Shown here piece by piece: positions 30,173 through 40,624 of a stretch of DNA of 64,000 bases; position 1 is the first letter of the stretch, and the number at the start of each line of letters is the position of its first letter. This DNA comes from Caulobacter rhizosphaerae. GTDB lineage: Bacteria > Pseudomonadota > Alphaproteobacteria > Caulobacterales > Caulobacteraceae. The stretch lies in contig NZ_CP048815.1 in NCBI RefSeq assembly GCF_010977555.1, positions 4,456,501 to 4,520,500 on the forward strand, read 5' to 3'. The notes under the pieces are model-generated. The model was not told the DNA's origin and ran no database searches. It saw nothing but the letters and a program-made list of their open reading frames with translations. The position numbers were made by a program, and so were the translations under genes.

Positions 30173-30958
30173 CTAGTTTCCGCCAGAGGGCTCCGCCTTC
30201 AGCCAGCCGGCCTCGCGAAGCCTGGCCACGGAGGCGCGGGAAACCGGCGCGCTGAGGTCGCCCCGCAGGGTCAGGCGCAGGTTGCGGCCGTCGGCGATGA
30301 CCCCGGTCACCGCCGCCCGGGCCACCCACCACGAGCGATGCACGCGCAGGCCCTCCTGCGCCATGCCGTCGATCACCCGCTCGAACGGCCCGGCCACCAG
30401 GCGCGAACCGCCCAGCGTGTGGACCCGCACATAGTGGTCCTCCATGCGCAGGCAGAGCACCGGCGCGCCCGTGACCTCGGCTGCAGGCCCGGGTTCGGGC
30501 AGTTGGGGCGAGATCGGCACCGGAGGCGCGTCGGCCGGTCCCAACAGGCGCGGCCGCATCAGCAGGTAGGCGACCACCAGGGGGATCGAGATCGCCAGGC
30601 ACTGGATGTACCAGATGAACGGCGTGAAGCGCTTCAGGTGAGGCCAGAGCGCCACCGCCACCTGGGCGACGATCGCCGCCTGCGCGGCCGCGCCCAGCAG
30701 GGCCGCCACCGCCGCCATGAACCAGGCCGGCACGTTCAGGCGTCGGCCCGCGGCCAGCGACAGGCGCACGGCCAGGCCGAAGACCGCCGCCCCGATCCAG
30801 GTCACCCCGATCCAATAGGCCAGGCGAACGCCGAGAGGACCATTGAAGAAGCTGCCGTACGGACCAACCACGCCCAGGAACGCGCCCACCCCGGTCGCCA
30901 CGGCGAAGTCGATCGCCCAGTCGCGAGGTGAACCGAGAAGCGCGGCCTTGGAGGTCAT
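30173..30958 (-). CDS. Membrane-bound LytTR-family transcriptional regulator
   Basis: The 261-residue protein has four hydrophobic segments (about residues 15-140) and a C-terminal LytTR DNA-binding domain (about 165-255) with LRMEDHYVRVHT and GLRVHRSWWVARAAV. LytTR regulators bind direct repeats, and two 20-bp tandem repeats lie just upstream of this gene. The ATG at 30958 is preceded by GGGAGG. It is divergent from the alpha/beta-hydrolase gene. The membrane part probably senses a signal directly, as there is no receiver domain. Confidence 0.85.
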   Translation of the reverse strand: MTSKAALLGSPRDWAIDFAVATGVGAFLGVVGPYGSFFNGPLGVRLAYWIGVTWIGAAVFGLAVRLSLAAGRRLNVPAWFMAAVAALLGAAAQAAIVAQVAVALWPHLKRFTPFIWYIQCLAISIPLVVAYLLMRPRLLGPADAPPVPISPQLPEPGPAAEVTGAPVLCLRMEDHYVRVHTLGGSRLVAGPFERVIDGMAQEGLRVHRSWWVARAAVTGVIADGRNLRLTLRGDLSAPVSRASVARLREAGWLKAEPSGGN

Positions 30959-30975
30959 GCCTCCCGTATAGCGTC

Positions 30976-31015
30976 GGTTCGCCGGTTCGCGAACCCGTTC
31001 GCCCGTTCGCGCAAC
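30976..31015. promoter_or_regulatory. Two 20-bp tandem repeats upstream of the LytTR gene
   Basis: Units 30976-30995 and 30996-31015 match at 16 of 20 positions and contain GTTCGCC and GTTCGCG blocks; unit 1 also contains the palindrome GGTTCGCGAACC (30984-30995). The repeats lie 18-57 bp before the LytTR start and 65 bp before the divergent hydrolase, so they could control both. Confidence 0.55.
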
Positions 31016-31079
31016 GGCGCTGGCGGACGGCCGCTGACCGAGGCATCGCCGAGACATTCGCCATCCTCGGAGTTCATCG

Positions 31080-32099
31080 ATGCGACCATCGTTCGCCGTC
31101 CTCGCCCTGGCGCTCACCGCCCTGCTGAGCGCCCCGGCCCTCGCCGCCCAGGCCCAATCCGCCGCGCCCGCCGTCCGCGGCATGACGACAGACGTCGGCT
31201 TCAAGGTCGTCATGGTCCCCGATGGGTCGGGCGCGCCGATCAAGGTCGGGATCTGGTATCCGACCGACACGCCCGCCACCGCGCCAGCGCGGGGCATGGA
31301 CGACCTGCCGGTGGCCGCCGGCGCGCCGATCACCGGAGATCGCCTGCCGCTGGTGGTGATGTCGCACGGCAACGGCGGCTGGTTCGGCGGCCACTACGAC
31401 ACCGCCATCGCCCTGGCCAAGGCCGGCTTCGTCGTCGCCGCCCTGACCCATACCGGCGACAACTACGAGGACCAGAGCCGCGCCACCGACATGGCCAACC
31501 GCCCTCGGCAGATCCACGTGCTGATCGACTACATGCTCAAGGACTGGGAGGACCACGACCGCCTGGACGCCGATCGGGTCGGCGCCTTCGGCTTCTCGTC
31601 GGGCGGTTTCACGGTGCTGGCCGCGGCCGGCGGCGAGTTGGACGGCGCGCGCCTCCAGCCGCACTGCCGGGACCATCCCACGCACTACGACTGCCAGCTG
31701 CTGCTGCGCGCGCCGCCGTCGCCGGGCGCCTTCGCCGGCTGGGTCCATGACGCGCGGATCAAGGCCGTGGTCTCGGCCGCCCCCGCCCTGGGCTACGCCT
31801 TCAAGGCCGAGACCCTGAAGGGCCTGCGCCAGCCGGTCCAACTGTGGCGGGCCGAGGACGACGAGATCCTGCCCGATCCGTTCCACGCCAGCGCCGTCCA
31901 CGCGTCCCTGCCGAACGCCGACTACCATGTCGTGGCCAAGGCCCGGCACTTCGACTTCCTGACGCCCTGCAACGCCTATGCGCGCAAGAACCTGGCCTTC
32001 CTGTGCAACAGCGACCCCGGCTTCGACCGGGCGGCGTTCCACAAGGACTTCAACGCGGCGGTCACGGCCTTCTTCAAGGCCAATCTGACGAAACCCTAG
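31080..32099 (+). CDS. Secreted alpha/beta-hydrolase (dienelactone/PAF-acetylhydrolase-like)
   Basis: The 339-residue protein has a signal peptide (residues 1-23, ending ALAA), the PAF-acetylhydrolase-type segment IKVGIWYPTDTPA, the oxyanion HG in VVMSHGNGG, and the nucleophile elbow GFSSGG with Ser. A late His is in KARHFDF. The active site is complete, so an ester or amide substrate in the periplasm is likely; which one is unknown. It diverges from the LytTR gene. Confidence 0.85.
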   Translation: MRPSFAVLALALTALLSAPALAAQAQSAAPAVRGMTTDVGFKVVMVPDGSGAPIKVGIWYPTDTPATAPARGMDDLPVAAGAPITGDRLPLVVMSHGNGGWFGGHYDTAIALAKAGFVVAALTHTGDNYEDQSRATDMANRPRQIHVLIDYMLKDWEDHDRLDADRVGAFGFSSGGFTVLAAAGGELDGARLQPHCRDHPTHYDCQLLLRAPPSPGAFAGWVHDARIKAVVSAAPALGYAFKAETLKGLRQPVQLWRAEDDEILPDPFHASAVHASLPNADYHVVAKARHFDFLTPCNAYARKNLAFLCNSDPGFDRAAFHKDFNAAVTAFFKANLTKP

Positions 32100-32186
32100 C
32101 CCCAAACTCCGGCGGGATGAGCGGATCAAAAGGGATCAAGACATAAGGACGCAGGCCGCATCCTAACCACAATCCTCAAGGGCCGA

Positions 32187-32219
32187 TTAACCATGTCGGT
32201 CTACTTCACTCCCCATTAA
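32187..32219 (+). promoter_or_regulatory. Possible CtrA-type TTAA sites upstream of fliI
   Basis: TTAACCATG at 32187 and TTAACGCG at 32216 lie 46-78 bp before the fliI start. In C. crescentus, early flagellar genes are CtrA-activated through TTAA sites. The spacing (29 bp start to start) is not the classical N7 box, so this is only suggestive. Confidence 0.35.
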
Positions 32220-32264
32220 CGCGCGAGGCCCAAAGCTTGAGCCTCGAGCCTTCGGGAGCCCTGC

Positions 32265-33602
32265 TTGCGTAGCCTGATCGCCGCCGTCGAACGTATCGAT
32301 CCGCTGACCATCTTCGGTCGCGTCGCCGCCGTGAACGGCCTCCTGATCGAGGCTCGCGGCGGGCTGACCCGGCTGGCCGTCGGCGCCCGGGTCGAGATCG
32401 AGCGCCTGGGTCTGCCGGTGCTGCCCGCCGAGGTGGTCGGCTTCCGCGAAACCCGCGCCCTGCTGATGCCGTTCGGCCCCGTCGAGGGCGTGGCCCCCGG
32501 CGCGGTGATCAAGATCATGCCCGAGGGCGCCGTGGTCCGCCCGACCAAGGCCTGGCTGGGCCGCATCATCAACGCGTTCGGCGAACCGATCGACGGCCTT
32601 GGACCTCTTCCGCAAGGCGAGGTCCCCTACCCCCTGAAAACCCCGCCCCCGCCGGCCCACGCCCGCGGCCGTGTGGGCGAGCGCCTGGACCTGGGCGTGC
32701 GGTCGATGAACGTCTTCACCACCACCTGCCGTGGCCAGCGTCTCGGCATCTTCGCCGGTTCGGGCGTGGGCAAATCGGTGCTGCTGTCGATGCTGGCCAA
32801 GGAGGCGACCTGCGACGCCGTCGTGGTCGGGCTGATCGGCGAACGGGGCCGCGAGGTCCGCGAGTTCATCGAGGAGACCCTGGGCGAGGAAGGCCTCAAG
32901 CGCGCCATCGTCGTGGTCGCCACCTCGGACGAACCCGCCCTGACCCGCCGCCAGGCCGCCTACATGACCCTGGCCGTCGCCGAGTTCCTGCGCGACCAGG
33001 ACCAGGAAGTGCTCTGCCTGATGGACTCGGTGACCCGCTTCGCCATGGCCCAGCGCGAGATCGGCCTGGCCGCCGGCGAGCCGCCGACCACAAAGGGCTA
33101 CACCCCCACCGTCTTCACCGAGTTGCCCAAGCTGCTCGAGCGCGCCGGCCCCGGCCCGATCCGTCCCGACGGCACCACGGCCGCCCCGATCACCGCCCTG
33201 TTCACCGTGCTGGTCGACGGCGACGACCACAACGAGCCGATCGCCGACGCCGCCCGCGGCATCCTGGACGGCCACATCGTCATGGAGCGGGCCATCGCCG
33301 AGCGCGGCCGCTTTCCCGCGATCAACGTCCTGAAGTCCATCAGCCGGACCATGCCCGGCTGCCAGACGCTGGAGGAGCGCGAGGTGGTCAAGGCCGCCCG
33401 CCAGAGCCTGGCGGCCTATTCGAACATGGAAGAGCTGATCCGCATCGGCGCCTACCGCGCCGGGGCCGATCCGATCATCGACCGCGCCATCCGCCTCAAC
33501 CCGGCCGTCGAGGCCTTCCTCAGCCAGAGCCCCGACGAGGCCACCAGCCTCGACGACAGCTTCGGCTACCTCGCTCACATCCTGCAGAGTGACGCCGCCT
33601 AG
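32265..33602 (+). CDS. fliI: Flagellum-specific ATPase FliI
   Basis: The 445-residue protein is an F1-beta-like ATPase: Walker A GSGVGKS at about residue 165, Walker [31 protein letters not shown], and the C-terminal export-chaperone region. FliI energises type III export of flagellar subunits with FliH and FliJ. The start is a TTG with GGGAG eight bases upstream; no better ATG is in frame. fliJ follows 14 bp later. ctrA and the xylanase are neighbours, as I recall from C. crescentus. Confidence 0.97.
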   Translation: MRSLIAAVERIDPLTIFGRVAAVNGLLIEARGGLTRLAVGARVEIERLGLPVLPAEVVGFRETRALLMPFGPVEGVAPGAVIKIMPEGAVVRPTKAWLGRIINAFGEPIDGLGPLPQGEVPYPLKTPPPPAHARGRVGERLDLGVRSMNVFTTTCRGQRLGIFAGSGVGKSVLLSMLAKEATCDAVVVGLIGERGREVREFIEETLGEEGLKRAIVVVATSDEPALTRRQAAYMTLAVAEFLRDQDQEVLCLMDSVTRFAMAQREIGLAAGEPPTTKGYTPTVFTELPKLLERAGPGPIRPDGTTAAPITALFTVLVDGDDHNEPIADAARGILDGHIVMERAIAERGRFPAINVLKSISRTMPGCQTLEEREVVKAARQSLAAYSNMEELIRIGAYRAGADPIIDRAIRLNPAVEAFLSQSPDEATSLDDSFGYLAHILQSDAA

Positions 33603-33616
33603 ATGGGAAACCGGAC

Positions 33617-34036
33617 ATGACCAAATGGGCCGACTCCCTGATCCGCATCTCGAACCACGAGGTCGAGACCCTGCAGAAGCGCCTGGCCGACATCGTCGAG
33701 CGCCGCCAGACCGCCGAGATGAAGGTCGCCGCCCTGGACGCCGAGTCCGAGGCTGAAGCCATGCAGGCCCAGGGCGACGTCGAGGCCGGCTGGTACATGA
33801 TCGGCTTCCGCCAGGGCAGCAAGATCCGCCGCGACCAGGCTCTGCTGGAGATCGACCAGATCCTGATCGAGGAGGCCGGCGCCCGCGACGCCCTGTCCCT
33901 GGCCTTCGAGAACCTCAAGAAGTACGAGCACGTCGCCGAGGCCGCCAAGGTGGCCAAGGCCAAGCTGGCGGGCAAGCTGGAGATCGCCGCCCTCGACGAA
34001 CTGGGCCTGCGCCGGGCGGCCGTCGGTGGGCGGTAG
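33617..34036 (+). CDS. fliJ: Flagellar export protein FliJ
   Basis: The 139-residue protein is predicted to be almost entirely coiled-coil (EVETLQKRLADIVERRQTAEMK and onwards), the size and form of FliJ. FliJ is the central stalk of the FliH-FliI ATPase ring and helps pass chaperone-substrate complexes to FlhA. It is coupled to fliI. Primary sequence of FliJ is poorly conserved, so the call relies on position as well as on coiled-coil form. Confidence 0.9.
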   Translation: MTKWADSLIRISNHEVETLQKRLADIVERRQTAEMKVAALDAESEAEAMQAQGDVEAGWYMIGFRQGSKIRRDQALLEIDQILIEEAGARDALSLAFENLKKYEHVAEAAKVAKAKLAGKLEIAALDELGLRRAAVGGR

Positions 34037-34046
34037 GCGCGACAAG

Positions 34047-34138
34047 CCCCCCTCAGTCGCTTCGCGACAGCTCCCCCAAGGGGGGAGCATCTATGATCCT
34101 CCCCCTCTGGGGGAGGTGGCCCGGAGGGCCGGAGGGGG
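34047..34138. repeat. Intergenic repeat element, family A relative, overlapping the xylanase start region
   Basis: The stretch contains CCCCCTCAGTCGC-TTCGCGAC, CTCCCCC-AA-GGGGGGAG and TCCTCCCCCTCTGGGGGAGG blocks like the element at 7534-7669. Its right end (GGCCCGGAGGGCCGGAGGGGG) runs into the xylanase reading frame. Confidence 0.75.
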
Positions 34139-35183
34139 CCTGCACCGTCGCGCGGTGCTGACCGGCGCCCTGGCCCTGTCCGCCTGCGGTCCCCAGGCCG
34201 CCAAGAGCCAACCCGCGCCCCTGCCGCCGCTGAAGACCCTGGCCCCGTTCCGCGTCGGCGCCTGCGTCCAGGCCCTGCACCTGGACGATCCCGCCCTGGC
34301 CGCCCTGCTGGCCCGCGAGGTCAGCCAACTGACGCCCGAGTGGCAGATGAAGATGGAGTACATCGTCCAGCCGGACGGGTCCTTCCGCTTCGACGCCCCC
34401 GATCGCATCGCCGCCTTCGCCCGCGCCCACGGCATGGGCCTGCTGGGCCACACCCTGGTCTGGTACGCCCAGGCGCCGGAAGCCTTCGCGCGGCTGGACG
34501 AAAACCGCATCGGCTTCACCGACGCTTATCGCAACTACATCCTCGCGGTCGCCGGCCGCTATCGTGGCCAGGTGGTCGGCTGGGACGTGGTCAACGAGGC
34601 GGTGGCCGAGGACGGCGACGGCTGGCGCGACAGCCTGTGGGCCCAGCGCCTGGGCGCCTTCGACCACATCGCCCTGGCCTATCGCACGGCGCGCGAGGCG
34701 GACCCCGACGCGGCCCTGCTGCTGAACGACTACAATCTCGAATACTTCCCCCGAAAGCGCGCCACCTATCTGAACCTGGCCGAGCGCCTGCTGGCCTCGG
34801 GCGCGCCGCTGACCGGCCTGGGCACCCAGATGCACGTGGCGGCCGACGTCCCGCCGGGCGAGATCACCCGAATGATCCGCGAACTGGCCAGCCTGGGCCT
34901 GCCGATCCACATTTCGGAACTGGACGTGTCGCTGACCCGCGCCGAGAACAAGCTGCTGTCCCGCGCCGAGTTGCAGCGCCGCCAGGCGGCCGTCTACGCT
35001 GAAGCCGCCGAGGCCTTCATGGCCCTGCCCGAGCGGCAGCGCTTCGCCTTCACCGTCTGGGGCCTGCGCGACCGCGATTCGTGGCTGACCGCCGAGAACG
35101 CCGCCGACGCCCCGGCCATCTTCGACAACGCCGGCCGGCCCAAGGCTGGCGCCGTCGCCCTGGCCGAAGCCTTCAGGCGTTAG
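34116..35183 (+). CDS. GH10 endo-1,4-beta-xylanase
   Basis: The protein has a complete GH10 barrel: acid/base Glu in GWDVVNEAV, nucleophile Glu in IHISELDV, plus the conserved WQMKMEYI and GHTLVWY segments. It cleaves xylan outside the cytoplasm; the leader LHRRAVLTGALALSACG resembles a Tat or lipoprotein signal. No ATG exists in a sensible place. The GTG at 34116 (355 residues) is used here; a GTG at 34155 or a CTG at 34140 are alternatives. A repeat element covers this region and may have replaced the original start. It resembles C. crescentus XynA2, which sits near ctrA and fliIJ. Confidence 0.85.
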   Translation: MARRAGGGLHRRAVLTGALALSACGPQAAKSQPAPLPPLKTLAPFRVGACVQALHLDDPALAALLAREVSQLTPEWQMKMEYIVQPDGSFRFDAPDRIAAFARAHGMGLLGHTLVWYAQAPEAFARLDENRIGFTDAYRNYILAVAGRYRGQVVGWDVVNEAVAEDGDGWRDSLWAQRLGAFDHIALAYRTAREADPDAALLLNDYNLEYFPRKRATYLNLAERLLASGAPLTGLGTQMHVAADVPPGEITRMIRELASLGLPIHISELDVSLTRAENKLLSRAELQRRQAAVYAEAAEAFMALPERQRFAFTVWGLRDRDSWLTAENAADAPAIFDNAGRPKAGAVALAEAFRR

Positions 35184-35593
35184 GGCGCCGCCGCCGTCTC
35201 GTCGTCGCCCTCGGAGCTCAACGTCTTGGCCAGGGCCAGGATCTGTCGGCGCTGGGCTATCGGCAGCTGCGGCACCAGGGAGGCCAGCTCCACGCCCTCT
35301 TCGGTCGCCAGGAAGCGGCGCACGGCCTGGGTCCGCTGGTCGCCCGCGCCGTCCGCCTCGGGCGGCATGCCTTCGAAGAACCAGGCCACCGAGGTTTGCA
35401 GCGTCACGGCCATGCCATAGAGCTTGGAGGCGCTGACGCGGTTGGTCCCACGTTCGTACTTCTGCAGTTGCTGGAAGGTGATCCCCACGCTGTCGGCCAG
35501 TTGGGTCTGGCTCAGGCCCATGGACTTGCGGCGCATGCGGATGCGCGCGCCCACATGGACATCGACGAGGTGAGGTTCTTGATCGGCGGCCAA
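35180..35593 (-). CDS. XRE-family (Cro/CI-type) transcriptional regulator
   Basis: The 137-residue protein has a helix-turn-helix at residues 15-70 (ARIRMRRKSMGLSQTQLADSVGITFQQLQKYERGTNRVS), an XRE-type fold common and often multicopy in Caulobacter. The C-terminal part is helical and may sense a ligand or dimerise. Its stop overlaps the convergent xylanase stop by 4 bp. Target genes are unknown. Confidence 0.9.
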   Translation of the reverse strand: MAADQEPHLVDVHVGARIRMRRKSMGLSQTQLADSVGITFQQLQKYERGTNRVSASKLYGMAVTLQTSVAWFFEGMPPEADGAGDQRTQAVRRFLATEEGVELASLVPQLPIAQRRQILALAKTLSSEGDDETAAAP

Positions 35594-35718
35594 AATGCGT
35601 CTCCGGGCGGGAGGCTAGACGGGCCTCCTGCCGCTTAGACGCCGAGGAAGAACCTCGCCCTCAAGCTTTGTGACGAATTTTCGTAAACCGCGTTATTCGG
35701 TCGCAGGGGACGCCGACG

Positions 35719-36111
35719 TCAGCCGACCGGCTTCTGCGCCGGCGGACGCGTGGCGGCGGCCACGGCGTGATCGGCGTCGCTGGCCTGGCGCAGGGCGCGC
35801 AGGTCTTCGCTGATCCGGAAGATGGCGACGTAGAACTCGCAGAAGGCGCGCCACAGCAGCACCATGGCGGCGGCGACCAGCAGGCCCGCGATCAGCACCG
35901 GGAAGGCCAGCAGCAGCGACTGCAGGCCCGGCTCCTTCAGCGCCAGGCCGACGGCGGCGCCGACCACCGAGAAGGCGAACAGGGCCACCACGCCCAGCCC
36001 CGCCCAATAGATCAGGTGAATCACCGGCCCCGTGACGAGACGGTCGAACGTCAGCAGGTCCCAGAACAGCCCGTTCGAACCACGCGCCTTGGAATTTCTG
36101 GCCGAAGCCAT
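35719..36111 (-). CDS. DUF4282 family membrane protein
   Basis: The 130-residue protein has two long hydrophobic segments (about residues 28-55 and 68-95) followed by the conserved REFYVAIFRI-type tail (here CEFYVAIFRISEDLRAL), the DUF4282 pattern. The function is unknown. It is a single gene between an XRE regulator and a secreted Ser/Thr-rich protein. Confidence 0.8.
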   Translation of the reverse strand: MASARNSKARGSNGLFWDLLTFDRLVTGPVIHLIYWAGLGVVALFAFSVVGAAVGLALKEPGLQSLLLAFPVLIAGLLVAAAMVLLWRAFCEFYVAIFRISEDLRALRQASDADHAVAAATRPPAQKPVG

Positions 36112-36171
36112 CCGACACCCCTCATGTCAGCGGGAGCTCCGCCGGGTACTGGCCCATCGCTAGCAGCGCGA

Positions 36172-36198
36172 AGCCCGCTCGGCAATGCCGAGCGGGCT
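36172..36198. terminator. Perfect 13-bp inverted repeat, probable terminator of the downstream secreted-protein gene
   Basis: AGCCCGCTCGGCA (36172-36184) and TGCCGAGCGGGCT (36186-36198) form a near-blunt hairpin 28 bp after the stop of the leftward gene. No strong T-run follows, so the terminator role is likely but not certain. Confidence 0.6.
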
Positions 36199-36225
36199 CC
36201 TCGTCGTTCCGATGACGCCGGATGG

Positions 36226-36798
36226 TTATTGCGGCTTGGCGCCGGCCAGGGTGGCGTCGATCTGCGCCTTGGTGGCCGTGGTCTGCAGACCGCCGGTGGC
36301 GGCGGCGCTGAAGCTGGCCTTGGGCAGGGCGAACTTCTTGTCGCCGCTGGTCACGACCACATTGGTCGAGCCGTCGGCGCCGGCCGTCGTGCCGGCGATG
36401 GTGCCGACGACCGCGCCGGAGGGATCCTTGACTTCGGAGCCGACCTTCAGGTCCAAGGCGACATTGGCCGAGGACGGCGTGCCCGCCGCGTCGGCGTCAG
36501 CCGCCGTCGTGCCGGCCGTGCCCGCGGTGCCGGTCGCGCCGGTCGAGGCGGCCGCGCCCGTGGCCGGGCTGGCCGGCGTGGCCGGAGACGCCGACGTGCC
36601 GGTCGACGGCGAGGCGGGCGTGGCCGGGGTGGCCGAGGTCGTGCCAGACGGGGTCGTCTGGGCCGACGGCATGGTCTGGCCGGACGGCGTCGTGGCGCCG
36701 GTGGCCGGAGTCGAGGTGGACCCCGTCGTCTGGGCGAAAGCGGCGCCGGCCAGCGAAAGAGTCGCGGCGGCGGCGAACATGGCGATCTTGGTTTTCAT
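36226..36798 (-). CDS. Secreted Ser/Thr/Pro/Ala-rich protein with C-terminal PRC-barrel-like region
   Basis: The 190-residue protein has a signal peptide (residues 1-22, ending AFA-Q), then about 85 residues dominated by Thr, Ser, Ala, Pro and Gly in TPATPASP-type repeats, then a compact C-terminal part (about 115-185) with LDLKVGSEVKDPSGAVVGTI, resembling a PRC-barrel-type fold. The repeat part is probably disordered and may be glycosylated or span the periplasm. The function is unknown. Confidence 0.7.
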   Translation of the reverse strand: MKTKIAMFAAAATLSLAGAAFAQTTGSTSTPATGATTPSGQTMPSAQTTPSGTTSATPATPASPSTGTSASPATPASPATGAAASTGATGTAGTAGTTAADADAAGTPSSANVALDLKVGSEVKDPSGAVVGTIAGTTAGADGSTNVVVTSGDKKFALPKASFSAAATGGLQTTATKAQIDATLAGAKPQ

Positions 36799-36927
36799 CT
36801 GTAGCGCTCCGTCGTGAAGGCCCCCGCCTTGCCAAACCGAACGCGACCTATCGGCAACGGTTCCGAAATAGTCGGTAACAGGACGTGACCATTTCTGGGC
36901 GCTTGCCGGCTTTTTCCGGGCGAAGCC

Positions 36928-39039
36928 TCAGACCATGCCCACGGTGCGCAGCCGCGCACGCGGGTGGATCTCGTTCTGGCTCATCACCACGGTCTGGCCG
37001 CGGAAGCGCTCGATGATCGAACGGACATAGGGCCGGACGCCCGGGCTGGTCAGCAGCACGGCGCTGTCCCCGGACATGGCGGCGCGGTCGAAGGCGTCGC
37101 GCACGCCGCGGATGAAGTCCTGCAGGCGCGAGGGCGCCAAGGCCAGCTGCTTGTCCTCGCCCGGACCGACCAGGGCCTCGGCGAAGGCCTGCTCCCACTC
37201 GGCCGACAGGGTGATGATCGGCAGGGCCCCGTCGTCGCCGCGGTTGGCCCAGCACAGCTGGCGGCCGAGGCGGGCGCGGACCTGTTCGACCAGCTGGATG
37301 ACCGAGGCGGTGTGCGGCGCGGCCTCGCCGATGCCTTCCAGGATCTGCGGCAGGTCGCGGATCGAGACCCGCTCCTTCAGCAGGGCCTGCAGCACGCGCT
37401 GGATCGTCGTGGCGCTGACCACCGAGGGAATCAGGTCGTCGACCAGCTTCTTCTGGCCCTCGGGCAGTTCCTTCAGCAGCTTCTGCACCTCGGCGTAGGA
37501 GAGCAGGTCGGCCATGTTCTCCTTGAGGATCTCCGTCAGGTGCGTGGTCAGCACCGTGGCGGGATCGACGATGGTGTAGCCGCGGAAGGTGGCCTCCTCG
37601 CGCATGGCGTCCTCCACCCAGGTGGCGGGCAGGCCGAAGGCGGGTTCGCGCACGTGCTCGCCGGGCAGCTCGACCTGGCCGCCGCGCGGGTCCATGGCCA
37701 TCAGGCAGCCCAGGCGGACCTCGCCGGCCCCGGCTTCCATCTCCTTGATGCGGATCGCGTAGCCCTGGTTGGCCAGGCGCATGTTGTCCAGGATGCGGAC
37801 CGGCGGCATCACGAAGCCGAACTCGGTGGCCAGGGTCTTGCGCAGGGCGCGGATCTGGTCGGTCAGCTTGCGGCCGTCCAGGTCGTTGATCAGGGTCAGC
37901 AGGCCGTAGCCCAGCTCGATCTTGACGTCGTCGATGGCCAGGGAGGCGCTGATCGGCTCCTCCTCGGGCTCGGCGGAAGCTTCGGCCAGGGCCGCCAGGG
38001 CGGCGGGATCCAGCGGTTGCGGCTCCTTGGCCTGCTGAGCGCGCCGATAGGCCAGGAAGCCCGAGCCCACGGCCAGGGCCGCAAACGGCAGGATCGGCAT
38101 GCCCGGGATCAGGGCGATGACGCCCGAAGAGGCCGAGACCATGCCCAGGGCGACCGGGTTCATCGCCAGCTGGGTCGTCAGGGCCTTGTTGGCGCTGCCC
38201 TCGACGCCGGCCTTGGACACGACCATGCCGGCGGCGATCGAGATGATCAGGGCCGGGATCTGACTGACCAGGCCGTCGCCGATGGTCATGATGGTGTAGG
38301 AAGCCGACGCCTCGCCGATCGGCATCTTGTGCTGGACGACGCCGATCAGGATGCCGCCGATGATATTGATGGCGGTGATGATCAGGCCGGCGACGGCGTC
38401 GCCCTTCACGAACTTGCTGGCGCCGTCCATGGCCCCGAAGAAGGTCGATTCCTGCTCCAGGTCCTTGCGGCGCTGCTTGGCGGTGTCCTGGTCGATCAGG
38501 CCGGTCGACAGGTCGGCGTCGATGGCCATCTGCTTGCCGGGCATGGCGTCCAGGGTGAAGCGGGCGGCGACCTCGGCGATCCGGCCCGAGCCCTTGGTCA
38601 CGACCATGAAGTTCACCACCACCAGGATGATGAAGACGATCACCCCGATGACGAAATTGCCCTGCATCATCAGGTTGCCGAAGGCGGCGATCACCGCGCC
38701 CGCCCCGTGCGAACCTTCCTGGCCGTGGCCGAGGATCAGGCGCGTGGAGGCCACGTTCAGGCCGAGGCGATAGAGGGTGGCGACCAGCAGGACGGTCGGG
38801 AACGAGGTGAATTCCAGCGGCTTCTTGATCAGCACCGCGGTCATCAGGATCAGCACCGCGCCGGTCAGCGAGATGGCCAGCAGCAGGTCCAGCATGATCG
38901 CCGGCACTGGGATGATCAGCAGGACGATGATGCCCACGACGCCCAGGGCCAGTCCCATTTCGCCGCGCAGAATCCCTTCCCACAGCGACTTGGCGCTGGG
39001 AATGGAGGTTGCGGCCTTGGGGGCGGCGGCGTCAGCCAT
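36928..39039 (-). CDS. flhA: Flagellar type III export gate protein FlhA
   Basis: The 703-residue protein has eight hydrophobic segments in its first 330 residues, including VASTRLILGHGQEGSHGAGAVIAAFG, and a long cytoplasmic C-terminal domain (about 365-703). FlhA is the core of the flagellar export gate and docks chaperones and FliJ. It is downstream of flbD, about 135 bp away; the gap holds a TTAA half-site (39109-39112) and a GAATC site, so a separate promoter is possible, as for flbF/flhA in C. crescentus. Confidence 0.97.
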   Translation of the reverse strand: MADAAAPKAATSIPSAKSLWEGILRGEMGLALGVVGIIVLLIIPVPAIMLDLLLAISLTGAVLILMTAVLIKKPLEFTSFPTVLLVATLYRLGLNVASTRLILGHGQEGSHGAGAVIAAFGNLMMQGNFVIGVIVFIILVVVNFMVVTKGSGRIAEVAARFTLDAMPGKQMAIDADLSTGLIDQDTAKQRRKDLEQESTFFGAMDGASKFVKGDAVAGLIITAINIIGGILIGVVQHKMPIGEASASYTIMTIGDGLVSQIPALIISIAAGMVVSKAGVEGSANKALTTQLAMNPVALGMVSASSGVIALIPGMPILPFAALAVGSGFLAYRRAQQAKEPQPLDPAALAALAEASAEPEEEPISASLAIDDVKIELGYGLLTLINDLDGRKLTDQIRALRKTLATEFGFVMPPVRILDNMRLANQGYAIRIKEMEAGAGEVRLGCLMAMDPRGGQVELPGEHVREPAFGLPATWVEDAMREEATFRGYTIVDPATVLTTHLTEILKENMADLLSYAEVQKLLKELPEGQKKLVDDLIPSVVSATTIQRVLQALLKERVSIRDLPQILEGIGEAAPHTASVIQLVEQVRARLGRQLCWANRGDDGALPIITLSAEWEQAFAEALVGPGEDKQLALAPSRLQDFIRGVRDAFDRAAMSGDSAVLLTSPGVRPYVRSIIERFRGQTVVMSQNEIHPRARLRTVGMV

Positions 39040-39174
39040 TCAGGTTCTTCGATCCGTTAGCTTGGCAGGAATCGCGCATGAAGCGATTTGCGCGAACCCG
39101 CCAGGGTCTTAACCGAAATTAGCCATGTCCGGCGCCGGACCGATGGTCGCGGGCGCCGAACACGGTTTTCCAGA

Positions 39175-40539
<1,365 letters not shown>

Positions 40540-40624
40540 CGTTTTCTCTCCGTTGGGGCCTTACGTGCCCCGTATTCAAACCGTTTAAGCTTCACTCGAC
40601 GCTCGGGAGCGCCACTCGCGGCGA

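Noticed and set aside
30977..31008. GTTC repeats near the LytTR gene as a LexA box
   Set aside because: Start-to-start spacings are 8, 12 and 8 bases instead of 11, so SOS control is not supported.
37000..39060. Antisense frame opposite flhA
   Set aside because: It is opposite a full-length FlhA and contains only His/Asp/Gly-rich translation.
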